From: Spirosoma rigui
GTDB lineage: Bacteria > Bacteroidota > Bacteroidia > Cytophagales > Spirosomataceae
Assembly: GCF_002067135.1 (NCBI RefSeq)
Contig: NZ_CP020105.1
Location: 4,464,001-4,528,000, forward strand
DNA: 64,000 bases
Direction of reading: 5' to 3'
Below are positions 36,753 to 45,015 of this stretch, in pieces; position 1 is the stretch's first letter, and each line of letters starts with the position of its first letter. The notes below the pieces were generated by a model that saw only the letters and a program-made list of their open reading frames with translations, did not search any database and was not told where the DNA came from. The translations under genes were made by a program, and so were the position numbers.

Positions 36753-38924
36753 TTATCGAACAAAGGCCATAGCCACACCACCGTCCACGTTCAGCACGTT
36801 GCCCGTCGATTTGTTGAGCAACCCGCCCACGAAGGCGAAGCACGCGTTGGCAATGTCGTCGGGCAAAATCACCTCGTTCAGCAGCGTCCGCTTGGCGTAG
36901 TAAGCCGGCAGCTCTTCCACCCTCACCCCGTACGCCTTCGCCCGACCTTCGGCCCAGCCACCCGCCCAGATGTTCGAGTCCGAGATCACCGCATCCGGGT
37001 TCACCGTGTTCACCCGGATGTGGTCGCCACCCAGCTCGGCCGCGTTCAGCCGGCTCAGGTGCAGTTGGGCCGCCTTGGCCGAGCCGTAGCCCGCGTTGTT
37101 GGGACCCGCCACCAGGGCGTTCTTCGAGACAATGTTGATCACGTCGCCCCCCAGGCCCTGCTGACGCAAAACCCCCACGGCCGCTTTGGTGACCATGAAC
37201 TGACCCTTCACCAGTATGTCGTACAGCCGGTCCCACTCCTCGATGGAGTGCTCCCCGATGGGTTTCGAAATGCTGATGCCCGCGTTGTTGACCACAATGT
37301 CGACACCCCCGAAGGCCAGCGCGGCTGCTTTCAGCGCCCCTTCGATACTGGCGTAGTCGGTTACGTTCAGCTGCGTGGTGGCAACCGGATCAGAGCCGAA
37401 CTGCTTGACGAACTCGGCTTTGGCGCCCTCGAGTCGCTCGGGGTTGATGTCGTTGAGCAGCACGCAGGCCCCCTCCTGGGCAAACTTTTTGGCGATGGCT
37501 TTGCCGATGCCCCCCGCGCTGCCGGTGATCAGCGCAATCTTGCCCGAGAGCGGTTTGGGTTTGGGCATCCGCTGCAGCTTGGCTTCTTCCAGCAGCCAGT
37601 ACTCGATGTTGAAGGCTTCCTGGCGGGGCAGCGAGGTGTATTCCGAAATGGCTTCGGCCCCCTTCATCACGTTGATGGCGTTGATGTAGAACTCGGCCGA
37701 CACCCGCGCCGTCTGCTTGTCCTTGGCGAAGGTGAACATGCCCACCCCCGGCCACAGGATCACCACCGGATTTTTGTCGCGGATGGCGGGTGAGTTGGGG
37801 TGCTTGCAGGTATCGTAGTACTGCTGGTACATGGCCCGGTAGGCCTCGAAGGCCGGCGTCAGCTGCGCCCGGATGGCGGTAGTGTCGGTCACATCCTGGT
37901 CGGGGGTGAGGGTCAGCACCAGGGGGCTGATCTTGGTACGCAGGAAGTGGTCGGGGCAGGATGTACCCAGGGGGGCCAGCCGGTCGAGATCGTTCGAGTT
38001 GATGAATTCGAGCACCCGCTCGTCGTCGGTGAAGTGGCCGATCATGGGCCGCTCACTCGAGCACAACCCCCGCAGGATGGGGGCCAGCTGAGCCGCCTGA
38101 GCTTTCCGCCCGTTGGCGGGCAGTGATTCGAGTTTGGCCCCGCCGAAGACGGGACCTTTTTTATTGTAATTATCGGCCAGGTATTCGGCGCAGCGTTCAA
38201 CGACTTCGAGCGTGTTGAGGTAGCTTTCGTAGGCGGTGTCGCCCCAGGTGAAGAGGCCGTGGGAGCCGAGCATGATACCGCGCAGCTGGATGCCGTTGGC
38301 GGCATTTTCGTCGAGGCACTGTTTGAGTTGCAGGCCCAGGTCGAAGCCGGGTTTCTGCCAGCCAACCCAGCCGACGGTTCCGCCGAAGAGCTCGCGGGTG
38401 ATGCGCTGGCCGTCTTTGGCGGCTGCAATGGCGATGGCCGCGTCGGGGTGGAGGTGGTCGATGTGCTTGAAGGGCAAAAAGCCGTGCAGGGGTGTATCGA
38501 TGGAGGGGGCTTTCGAGTTGAGGTCGAAGATGCTGTAATTGAACAGCTCAACCATTTCGTCTTCAAAATCAAGCCCCCGATACACCTGCCTGAGACTGTG
38601 CAGCCGGTTCAAATACAAGGCTGCGAGTCCGCTACGGGTAAGCGTACCAATGTCGCCCCCCGACCCTTTAATCCACATCACCTCGGTGGGCTGCCCGGTG
38701 AGCGGATCACTGGCTGTCGTCTTACAGGATGTGTTCCCACCACCGTAGTTGGTTAGCCGTAGATCGGCCCCCAGCAGGTTAGATCGGTAGAGTAACAAGG
38801 CAATGTCAGTCTCCTGCTGACTATCACTAACCAGTGATGCTGCCTTTTCGTGGTCCCAGAGATAACTGACATGCCGGAATTCCGCGGGGGACATCGGCCT
38901 GGTCGACGTATTGATCAACTCCAT
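36753..38924 (-). CDS. rhaD: Bifunctional rhamnulose-1-phosphate aldolase / short-chain dehydrogenase
   Basis: 723 aa from the ATG at 38924 (MELINTSTRPMSPAEFRHV); a longer reading runs into the regulator's promoter. N-terminal class II aldolase with Zn ligands HIDHLHPD (about 154-161) and IMLGSHGLFTWGDTAYE; C-terminal SDR with NAD site ITGSAGGIGKAIA (about 466-478), VVNNAGIS and catalytic YGSAK. The fusion splits L-rhamnulose-1-phosphate to dihydroxyacetone phosphate and L-lactaldehyde and oxidises the aldehyde. Other rhamnose genes (isomerase, kinase, permease) are not in the window. Divergent from the GntR-type regulator 131 bp away, which likely controls it. Confidence 0.9.
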   Translation of the reverse strand: MELINTSTRPMSPAEFRHVSYLWDHEKAASLVSDSQQETDIALLLYRSNLLGADLRLTNYGGGNTSCKTTASDPLTGQPTEVMWIKGSGGDIGTLTRSGLAALYLNRLHSLRQVYRGLDFEDEMVELFNYSIFDLNSKAPSIDTPLHGFLPFKHIDHLHPDAAIAIAAAKDGQRITRELFGGTVGWVGWQKPGFDLGLQLKQCLDENAANGIQLRGIMLGSHGLFTWGDTAYESYLNTLEVVERCAEYLADNYNKKGPVFGGAKLESLPANGRKAQAAQLAPILRGLCSSERPMIGHFTDDERVLEFINSNDLDRLAPLGTSCPDHFLRTKISPLVLTLTPDQDVTDTTAIRAQLTPAFEAYRAMYQQYYDTCKHPNSPAIRDKNPVVILWPGVGMFTFAKDKQTARVSAEFYINAINVMKGAEAISEYTSLPRQEAFNIEYWLLEEAKLQRMPKPKPLSGKIALITGSAGGIGKAIAKKFAQEGACVLLNDINPERLEGAKAEFVKQFGSDPVATTQLNVTDYASIEGALKAAALAFGGVDIVVNNAGISISKPIGEHSIEEWDRLYDILVKGQFMVTKAAVGVLRQQGLGGDVINIVSKNALVAGPNNAGYGSAKAAQLHLSRLNAAELGGDHIRVNTVNPDAVISDSNIWAGGWAEGRAKAYGVRVEELPAYYAKRTLLNEVILPDDIANACFAFVGGLLNKSTGNVLNVDGGVAMAFVR

Positions 38925-39055
38925 AATTAGATAGTATTGGCTAAGGGTCTTTATCTGATTCTGGGTGAAACTAGCCAGACATGTTCCGGGATCTTTCCTA
39001 TACTGTCCTATTTTTTGGCTATTTTGACTAATATTTTGGATCAAACTAATACAAC

Positions 39056-40072
39056 ATGCTCTACAACATTAAGATAAATGATTACTCCAACACGCCTAAA
39101 TACCAGCAGATCTATAACTCCATTGTTGAAGGCATTGAAAACCGGGATATTTTGCCCGGCGCGAAACTGCCTTCCATCCACGAGGTATGTGCTGAATTTG
39201 ACGTAGCGAAAGGAACCGTAGAGCGGGCTTATGAACTGCTCAAAGAGAAAGAAATTATCGAAGCCGTCAAGGGCAAAGGCTTTTACATCAACTACACGCG
39301 GACCGGCAAGAACCTCAAAATATTTCTGCTGTTCAACAAGTTAAGCGCGCACAAAAAAATCATTTACGACTCCTTCGTGGAGGTGCTGGGGCCGGGGGTA
39401 GCCATCGATTTTTTCATTTATAACAACGATTTTCGATTGTTCCGGGACCTCATTCAGCGGCAGGCCCGCAACCACACGCACTACGTGATCATCGGCCACT
39501 TTTTCGAAGGGGGCGAAAAAGCCGACGAGCTCATCAACAGTCTCCCCAAGCATAAGCTGGTTATCCTCGACAAAATGCTGGAAGGCATATCCGGTACCTA
39601 CGCGGCCGTATTTCAGAATTTCGAAAAAGACCTGTATCAGGCCCTGACCGATGCCCTGCCCCTGCTCCGGAAGTACACGACCATCTGTATTCTGTTCCCT
39701 TCCTACAGCTACCACCCGAAGGCGATTTTAAAAGGCTTTTACCGGTTCTGCTTCGAGTATAACTTCACAGCCCGGGTCATCCAGGATATTCAGCAGGAGC
39801 TGATCCAGCCCCAGCATGCCTACATCAACCTGATGGAGGAGGATCTGGTCGAACTCATCAAGAAGATCAAAATGACCACCTACGTTGTGGGGCAGGAAGT
39901 GGGCGTTTTGTCCTACAATGAGACGCCCCTGAAGGAGTTTCTGCTGGAAGGCATCACCGTATTGTCGACCGATTTTGCCCAGATGGGCCGGACCGCTGCG
40001 CAGCTGGTTCTGAACGGTAGCGTCGAGCACGTGGAAAATCCCTTCCGTCTGGTTGTCCGCAAATCGTTGTAA
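39056..40072 (+). CDS. GntR-type transcriptional regulator with LacI-like sensor domain
   Basis: 338 aa. N-terminal winged helix of the GntR family (YQQIYNSIVEGIENRDILPG, then KLPSIHEVCAEFDVAKGTVE, AYELLKEKEIIEAVKGKGF), residues about 12-80. The remainder has a periplasmic-binding-protein-type I fold as in LacI repressors, with the C-terminal TVLSTDFAQMGRTAAQLVLN typical of that domain. It likely binds a sugar of the rhamnose pathway and controls the divergent aldolase gene (inference from position). The 131-bp shared promoter region has no exact TAnnTTTG element; TTAGTTTG on the minus strand is one base off. Confidence 0.88.
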   Translation: MLYNIKINDYSNTPKYQQIYNSIVEGIENRDILPGAKLPSIHEVCAEFDVAKGTVERAYELLKEKEIIEAVKGKGFYINYTRTGKNLKIFLLFNKLSAHKKIIYDSFVEVLGPGVAIDFFIYNNDFRLFRDLIQRQARNHTHYVIIGHFFEGGEKADELINSLPKHKLVILDKMLEGISGTYAAVFQNFEKDLYQALTDALPLLRKYTTICILFPSYSYHPKAILKGFYRFCFEYNFTARVIQDIQQELIQPQHAYINLMEEDLVELIKKIKMTTYVVGQEVGVLSYNETPLKEFLLEGITVLSTDFAQMGRTAAQLVLNGSVEHVENPFRLVVRKSL

Positions 40073-40077
40073 CGTCG

Positions 40078-41442
40078 TCAGTTGGCTCCGGGCTTCCCAT
40101 CGTCAGCGGGGGTAACCGGGTTGGCGGGCGGTTGCGTTTTTGTTCGCAGGCGGGCAAGCTGGTGGCCCTGCTGGCCAGTCCAGAAACGGTATTTCGATTG
40201 CCCGACCACCTGCGATCCATAGATGCCGCGGTGACCTGAACACAGGTAAGCCATGACACAGGCCAGCGCCACGTAGGAGCCACACTGCACGCCAAACAGT
40301 TCCATAGCCATGACGATGCAGGCCAGCGGGGTGTTGGCCGCCCCGGCAAAGACCGCCACGAAACCCATTCCGGCCAGCAGCGCGGTGGGCAGGGGTAGCC
40401 AGTAGGCCAGGGCATTACCGAGGGTAGCGCCAATGAAGAACAGGGGGGTTACCTCCCCCCCTTTAAATCCCGCCCCTAATGTTAGGGCGGTGAACAGCAG
40501 CTTGAAGGCAAAATCATACGGAGCCAGGGGCTGCTCAAACGCCGACACGATCACCGGCACTCCCAGGCCAACGTAGCGGGTCGTGTCCAGCACCCAGACA
40601 GCCGCAGCCACCAGCGCTCCGCCAATGAGCGGACGCAGGGGCGCGTAGGCCACCCGTTGTTTAAAAAACCGGCCAAGGGCGTGCGTCGTCTCCCCAAAGA
40701 CCACCGCGCAGCCGCCGAAGACAGCCCCGGCCAGCAGTGCATAGAGTGCATACAGGGGGGTCATGGCGGGTACCGTATCGATGTGGTAATGGGTGTGCCC
40801 TACCTGCCACCAGCGGGTAACGTAGTCAGCTCCGATAGCCGCCAGAAAGGAAGGCAGAATCGCTTCGTAGCTCAACCGCCCGATCAGGAAGACTTCCAGC
40901 CCGAAAACAGCGCCAGCCAGGGGGGTGCCAAATACCGATCCAAAGCCGGCGCTGATACCCGCAATGATCACCAGCCGGCGGTCGCTGGCGCGTAGTTGAA
41001 ACAGGCGGGTGAGCTGATCGGCCAGCGAGCCGCCCATTTGCAGAGCCGTTCCTTCGCGCCCCGCCGATCCACCAAAAAAATGGGTTCCAATGGTGCCCAG
41101 CAGCACCAGCGGGGCCATGCGCAGCGGGATGATCCCGGCGGGCCGATGAATGGTATCCAGGAGCAGGTTGTTCCCCGCTTCGACCGACTTACCCACGTAG
41201 TAGTAAAGCAGTCCAATCAGAAAGCCACCCAGCGGCAGCAGCGCAATGATCCAGTGATGAGCCTCGCGCCAGTTCGTTGCCCAGTCCAGGGCGACCAGAA
41301 AAAAGGCCGATGCCGAGCCAACGGCCATGGCGATCAGACTGGTCAGCAAAAGCCACTTAAGCAGAAAAAAGAAAACGGGCCAACGGCGAACGACGGGCCT
41401 TAGACGAATGAACGGATGGGGTGGGCTGGGTAGATTACGCAT
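40078..41442 (-). CDS. CLC-family fluoride/chloride channel or antiporter (CLC-F like)
   Basis: 454 aa from the ATG at 41442; a longer in-frame reading would run through the riboswitch and is rejected. About ten helices. Anion-path motifs: AGNNLLLDTI in place of the chloride-type GSGIP, and GSAGREGTALQMGG (Glu about 130, gating position) in place of GKEGP. The following FGLEV segment has Val where chloride exchangers have the second, proton-path Glu. These changes match what I know of the fluoride-exporting CLC-F subgroup, and the upstream fluoride-riboswitch-like element supports it. Convergent with the GntR gene, 5 bp apart. It would protect the cell against fluoride. Confidence 0.85.
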   Translation of the reverse strand: MRNLPSPPHPFIRLRPVVRRWPVFFFLLKWLLLTSLIAMAVGSASAFFLVALDWATNWREAHHWIIALLPLGGFLIGLLYYYVGKSVEAGNNLLLDTIHRPAGIIPLRMAPLVLLGTIGTHFFGGSAGREGTALQMGGSLADQLTRLFQLRASDRRLVIIAGISAGFGSVFGTPLAGAVFGLEVFLIGRLSYEAILPSFLAAIGADYVTRWWQVGHTHYHIDTVPAMTPLYALYALLAGAVFGGCAVVFGETTHALGRFFKQRVAYAPLRPLIGGALVAAAVWVLDTTRYVGLGVPVIVSAFEQPLAPYDFAFKLLFTALTLGAGFKGGEVTPLFFIGATLGNALAYWLPLPTALLAGMGFVAVFAGAANTPLACIVMAMELFGVQCGSYVALACVMAYLCSGHRGIYGSQVVGQSKYRFWTGQQGHQLARLRTKTQPPANPVTPADDGKPGAN

Positions 41443-41445
41443 AGG

Positions 41446-41482
41446 GCCTGTGGCTACAATAAACTTGTTGTAGAGTACAGGC
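41446..41482 (-). promoter_or_regulatory. Riboswitch expression platform hairpin next to the CLC start
   Basis: Two nested inverted repeats: outer GCCTGT (41446-41451) with ACAGGC (41477-41482), inner CTACAA (41454-41459) with TTGTAG (41468-41473). The outer right arm is the same stretch that forms the 3' strand of the aptamer pseudoknot (GGCGCCTGTAC in RNA sense), so the hairpin and the folded aptamer exclude one another. The hairpin ends 4 bases before the ATG, so it would hide the start site when fluoride is absent. The pairing is seen; the switching model is inference. Confidence 0.6.
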
Positions 41483-41536
41483 GCCATCAGCTCCCTCCAG
41501 ATGTGGGGGGCGGTTCCGGGAAGACACCATTTCCAG
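41475..41536 (-). promoter_or_regulatory. Fluoride riboswitch (crcB motif) aptamer
   Basis: RNA-sense features: 5' hairpin GGAAATGGTGTCTTCC, then GGAACCGCC, a short C-rich/G-rich stem, and the 3' block GAGCTGATGGCGCCTGTAC. The loop GGTGTC can pair over six positions (with G-U) with GGCGCC, which is the pseudoknot expected of the crcB motif, and the order GGA-AUGG ... AACCGC ... GCUGAUG-GCC matches the aptamers I remember from Pseudomonas. It lies 33 bp before a CLC gene of the fluoride subtype. No covariance search was run. Confidence 0.75.
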
Positions 41537-41582
41537 TTGTATTGCCCCAAAACTACGAACGATTCGGTTTAGGGCAATACAA
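41537..41582 (-). promoter_or_regulatory. CLC gene promoter flanked by an 11-bp inverted repeat
   Basis: On the minus strand TAGTTTTG (41548-41555) is an exact match to TAnnTTTG; transcription would start about 7 bases before the riboswitch aptamer. It lies between perfect 11-base inverted arms TTGTATTGCCC (41537-41547) and GGGCAATACAA (41572-41582). The arms cover the start-site and -33 regions, so they may be an operator or a DNA/RNA hairpin; neither is proven. Confidence 0.6.
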
Positions 41583-41605
41583 GCAGGACCTGCCGGTCGC
41601 TTTTT

Positions 41606-42316
41606 TTACTCGCGCAGCACGTTGCTGGCACCGCTCACCTGCTGGCGTACGGAGGGCTCCCCCCGGTACCGGATGGTACTGGCCCCACTGGCCTCGGCCG
41701 TGAGGGCGGTACTCACGCTCACGCGGGCGTTGCTGGCACCTGATGCATTAACAATAGCCTCGGCAACGGGGTAGGGAAATGCCTGTAAGGTAGATGACCC
41801 CGTTAGCCGGGCCGACAGGACCGCTCCCCAGCCCCCTGTTTCCAGTCTCGACGCACCGGACAGATCAACGACCAACTGCCGGGCTTCTCCGGTGAACTGG
41901 CACTTCGACGCGCCCGTCAGGGTAATACCTAGGTCGCCGGTGCTGGTGAAACCGGTAATGGTCGACTGGCTCGCACCCGAAAACGAGACGGCCCGCAGCG
42001 CTGGCATCGTAATCACGAACGACGTCTGATGGCTCCGGCTCCGGTTGTTGCGGTATTCGGCGAACAGGGTTCCGTTTCGGGTGTAGACCAACAGGTCGTC
42101 CAGGTTGCGCCGGTCGCCCTCCGCTGTAATACTGAAAGCCGGGCCTGCCTGCACGGCGATGGCAAACGCACTCCCCATGCTGAGCTGATCGAAAGCGGTG
42201 AGTGCATAGGTTTGTTTTCCCGGCTGATAGGGGCCGACATCCTCCCGAATGCAGGCGCTCAGGCCCACTGTGAAAACGATACTACCGGCGAGTTGTAAGA
42301 ACGTGCTGCGTGTCAT
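41606..42316 (-). CDS. GIN-domain (DUF2807) lipoprotein
   Basis: 236 aa, lipoprotein signal ending GLSAC. The mature part is a beta-helix-like head-GIN domain with repeated turns SGASQ, TGASK, SGASR, TGSST, SGASN, SGAST and SGASN at about 20-residue intervals, a clear mark of DUF2807. Members are secreted or envelope proteins of unknown function, widespread in Bacteroidota, some suspected of roles in envelope stress or adhesion. Minus strand, 187 bp downstream of the LysE gene; no shared promoter evidence. Confidence 0.87.
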   Translation of the reverse strand: MTRSTFLQLAGSIVFTVGLSACIREDVGPYQPGKQTYALTAFDQLSMGSAFAIAVQAGPAFSITAEGDRRNLDDLLVYTRNGTLFAEYRNNRSRSHQTSFVITMPALRAVSFSGASQSTITGFTSTGDLGITLTGASKCQFTGEARQLVVDLSGASRLETGGWGAVLSARLTGSSTLQAFPYPVAEAIVNASGASNARVSVSTALTAEASGASTIRYRGEPSVRQQVSGASNVLRE

Positions 42317-42503
42317 GGTCTTGATAGATTTAGATCAATCGACCAGGCAGGGCGCAGCCAACCAGCGTAGTTCGCCAACCCGTGCCTGAGTCATTACCAT
42401 GACCGCCACCGTGCCGGATACCCCCACGCCCCTAGAAAAAAAAGATGAAAAAGCTGGCTAGCAAACCGGGGAGTATGTCTGTCTCCGCGGTCTGCCCCGG
42501 ACA

Positions 42504-43145
42504 CTACCAGTTCTCCATCAGCTTCGACACCGGCTCATACAGGCGGGTGTAAGCAATCTGGGCCGCGACGATGAGAAAGACGAACCCGGTAGTTCGGTTG
42601 AAAATGGTGACCACGCGGGGGGTAAAAAGCCGTTTGAGCCGGTTAGCGTAGTACGCGAGCGCCATTTCGGTGACGAATACCCCCAGCAGACTGGCCCCCA
42701 TGAACCCGTACTGCTGTGCGGTATCGTAGTGCAGGTGCGACCGGATGTACGCCACGATGGTCACCCACGAGATGAAGTTGACGGGATTGAGCGCGTTGAG
42801 AAAAAAACCGGTGGTAACGTAGTAGACCGCGTTACCGAAACGGGTTTTCGGGTAAGCCAGGCGGGGGGTTCCCTTCAGAATATTGACCAGCCCCATGGCC
42901 GTCAGGAACAGTACGCCCACCAGGGCCATCAGGTGCTCAAACCCCTGCACCTTGGGAATAAACGATGTTCCCAGCAGGGCCGCGAGTATAAACAGGGCGT
43001 CACCGACGATAACGCCGAAGACGATTTTCATGCCCGACCGAAAGCCATTATCAACACTGTTCTGAATAAGGGCAAAAAAAACGGTTCCGAAGGTAAGGCA
43101 CAGAGCCACACCCACTAGAAAACCGTAAAGAAGAGGTAAAACCAC
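42504..43145 (-). CDS. LysE/RhtB-family amino-acid exporter
   Basis: 213 aa with six hydrophobic helices. N-terminal LLYGFLVGVALCLTFGTVFF, VIVGDALFILAALLGTSFIP and the mid-protein FFLNALNPVNFISWVTIV are LysE-family landmarks (the NP-x-x-x-x-W element). It probably exports an amino acid or related small molecule. The start is a GTG at 43145; no ATG lies near the first helix. A TAATTTTA, one base off TAnnTTTG, ends six bases before the GTG, so the leader would be very short. Confidence 0.83.
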   Translation of the reverse strand: MVLPLLYGFLVGVALCLTFGTVFFALIQNSVDNGFRSGMKIVFGVIVGDALFILAALLGTSFIPKVQGFEHLMALVGVLFLTAMGLVNILKGTPRLAYPKTRFGNAVYYVTTGFFLNALNPVNFISWVTIVAYIRSHLHYDTAQQYGFMGASLLGVFVTEMALAYYANRLKRLFTPRVVTIFNRTTGFVFLIVAAQIAYTRLYEPVSKLMENW

Positions 43146-43246
43146 AGATAATAAAATTAATCAGTTGACGAGTTGCTGTACCGACTGCGTTGGCAACGCA
43201 CCGGAACGAGTTACTTCCTCAACTGACAGACGTACGAACTGTTTTG

Positions 43247-43795
43247 TCAAATGCCCCGCAGCCGGGCCACCATCAGGAGGCCGCTCATGCTAATGGCGTC
43301 GGTGATGCGGCTGTCCATAACCATGTTGACCGCTTCGGCCAGGGGTAGTTTCCAGACGCGCAGGTCTTCGGTGTCTTCGGGTTCGTGTTCGCCCTGCACC
43401 AGTCCTTCGGCGATGTAGATAAATCCCTCCTCGTCGGTGGCCGAATTAGACGTGTGAATACGGCCGATTTGGGTCCACCGGCTGGCTTCAAGACCGGTTT
43501 CTTCCTTCAGTTCGCGCCGGGCCGATTCGAGGGGATCTGTCCCGACGGGTGAGCCACCTTCGGGTATTTCCCACGAGTATTCGTTGAGAGGATAGCGGTA
43601 CTGGCCAACGAGGTAGGTGTTGCCGTCTTCGTCGATGGGAATCACCCCAACCGCTTTGTTTTTGAAACTAACGACACCGTAGATACCGGGGGTTCCGGCG
43701 GGTGTCACTACATCTTCGTGCCGGATAGACAGCCAGTTGTTTTCATACCTGACCGCTGAGTTGAGCGTTTGCCAGGGGTTTTTCGTCACGTTCAT
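43247..43795 (-). CDS. NUDIX hydrolase (ADP-ribose pyrophosphatase-like)
   Basis: 182 aa from the ATG at 43795 (MNVTKNPWQTLNSAVRYEN); an upstream extension runs into the divergent promoter region. Complete Nudix box GGSPVGTDPLESARRELKEE followed by TGLE (pattern G-x5-E-x7-RE-x2-EE-xG). The preceding VIPIDEDGNTYLVGQYRYPL and ADP-ribose-type layout suggest hydrolysis of a nucleoside-diphosphate sugar. Divergent from the CDF transporter gene, 94 bp between starts. Substrate not certain. Confidence 0.9.
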   Translation of the reverse strand: MNVTKNPWQTLNSAVRYENNWLSIRHEDVVTPAGTPGIYGVVSFKNKAVGVIPIDEDGNTYLVGQYRYPLNEYSWEIPEGGSPVGTDPLESARRELKEETGLEASRWTQIGRIHTSNSATDEEGFIYIAEGLVQGEHEPEDTEDLRVWKLPLAEAVNMVMDSRITDAISMSGLLMVARLRGI

Positions 43796-43831
43796 ATGCC
43801 CGAAAGTACGAACTTTTCGCCTACGAATGGT

Positions 43832-43839
43832 TAACTTTG
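43832..43839 (+). promoter_or_regulatory. -7 promoter element for the CDF transporter gene
   Basis: TAACTTTG matches TAnnTTTG exactly and lies 50 bp before the ATG at 43890 on the plus strand. No clean -33 TTTG is seen at the best distance. This position also supports the 43890 start, since starts farther upstream would lie at or before the transcription start. Confidence 0.5.
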
Positions 43840-43889
43840 AAGACGACGGCCTGGACAACCGCTGCCAGTCGGTCGCTTTTCATTACTCC

Positions 43890-44897
43890 ATGCGTACACC
43901 ACAACAAGTCAAATACCGATGGATGGGCGTGTCTCTGGGACTCAGCATCATCCTGCTGGTACTTAAATTCACGGCTTACTTCCTCACTTCGTCAACGGCC
44001 ATCCTCACCGATGCGGTCGAATCAATCGTTAACGTCATTGCCAGCGGATTTGCGTTTTACAGTATCTATCTCGCCGGGCTACCCCCCGATCAGAATCACC
44101 CCTACGGCCACGGAAAAGTCGAGTTTCTGTCGTCGGGTTTCGAAGGGGCCATGATCCTGTCGGCAGGTCTGGTCATCGTCTGGCAGGCCGTATTGAGCAT
44201 CTTCGAACCCCACGACCTTAGCAACCTCGACTGGGGGCTGGTGCTGGTGGGTGTTACGGCAGCGGCCAACGGCTTTGTTGGCTGGATGCTTATCCGGACG
44301 GGGCGGCAAACCGACTCGCTGGCCCTCTCGGCCGATGGTCGCCACCTGCTAACCGATACCGTCAGCAGTATCATCGTCATGGTAGGCGTCGCGCTGGTGG
44401 CGCTGACGGGTCAGCGCTGGATCGACAGCGCACTGTCGCTGCTCCTGTCGGTAGTGATTATTTACAACGGATTTCAGATCACCCGTCAGTCCATTGCCCG
44501 CCTGATGGACGAAACCGACGCCCCGACGCTCGACCGGGTCGTGACGCTGCTCAACGTGCACAAAGACCGCAACTGGATCGACGTGCATAACCTGCGGGTT
44601 CAGAAGTACGGGTCCGATCTGCACATCGACTGCCACCTCACGCTACCCTACTACTGGGAGCTGAGCCGGGTTCACCACGAGGTGCATCATTTCGAGAACA
44701 CCCTCAAAGATGGCTTTCAGGGAGAGGTCGAAATCTTTGTCCATACCGACCCCTGCATGAAGGAATGCTGCCAGTACTGCCGCGTAGCCGATTGCCCCGT
44801 CCGGGCGTCGGCGTTCATCCGCGACATTGACTGGACAGCCGAGAACCTCCCCCTGAACCAGAAACACTTCGTGCCGCTGGCAGTGCAGGGAGTCTGA
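43890..44897 (+). CDS. Cation diffusion facilitator (CDF) metal efflux transporter
   Basis: 335 aa from the ATG at 43890 (MRTPQQVKYRWMGVSLGLS). Six helices with CDF metal-site motifs: SSTAILTDAVESIVNV (Asp-x-x-x-Ser/Glu), HPYGHGKVEFLSSGFEG and LLTDTVSSIIVMVGV; C-terminal cytoplasmic ferredoxin-like domain with VHNLRVQKYGSDLHIDCHL. It exports divalent metals such as Zn or Fe by proton exchange. Odd: a Cys-rich tail PCMKECCQYCRVADCP near residues 286-301, five or six Cys, which could bind metal or an iron-sulfur cluster (inference). Confidence 0.92.
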   Translation: MRTPQQVKYRWMGVSLGLSIILLVLKFTAYFLTSSTAILTDAVESIVNVIASGFAFYSIYLAGLPPDQNHPYGHGKVEFLSSGFEGAMILSAGLVIVWQAVLSIFEPHDLSNLDWGLVLVGVTAAANGFVGWMLIRTGRQTDSLALSADGRHLLTDTVSSIIVMVGVALVALTGQRWIDSALSLLLSVVIIYNGFQITRQSIARLMDETDAPTLDRVVTLLNVHKDRNWIDVHNLRVQKYGSDLHIDCHLTLPYYWELSRVHHEVHHFENTLKDGFQGEVEIFVHTDPCMKECCQYCRVADCPVRASAFIRDIDWTAENLPLNQKHFVPLAVQGV

Positions 44898-44999
44898 GCG
44901 TTCAGGTCGATTGCCGTTCATCACAAATAAGAGTAGTCCTATCAACATACCATCTTATCAGGCAGCAGGGTACAGGCCTGCGGTAGGACCCCTGAACGC
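44898..44999. repeat. Spaced inverted repeats between CDF and propeller genes
   Basis: GCGTTCAGG (44898-44906) pairs with CCTGAACGC (44991-44999), and inside it GTCCTA (44936-44941) with TAGGAC (44984-44989). Together they could fold the whole gap into one long structure just after the CDF stop and just before the propeller gene. It may serve as a weak terminator or 5' leader structure. Confidence 0.35.
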
Positions 45000-45015
45000 A
45001 CTCGACTCAACCCGG

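Noticed and set aside
37020..37793. Plus-strand open frame of 257 codons
   Set aside because: Antisense to the rhamnulose aldolase/dehydrogenase fusion, whose motifs are complete on the minus strand.
38925..39044. N-terminal extension of the aldolase fusion
   Set aside because: The added 40 residues lie in the divergent promoter region and have no aldolase similarity; the ATG at 38924 fits the family start.
41443..41550. N-terminal extension of the CLC protein (start at 41550)
   Set aside because: It would translate the riboswitch and the switching hairpin; the ATG at 41442 lies right after the hairpin and before the first helix.
42444..42551. Short plus-strand frame starting MKKLASKPGS
   Set aside because: Half of it overlaps the LysE gene on the other strand and it shows no promoter or conserved look.
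44898..44999. Possible riboswitch before the propeller gene
   Set aside because: Only two short spaced inverted repeats; no known aptamer core could be recognised.
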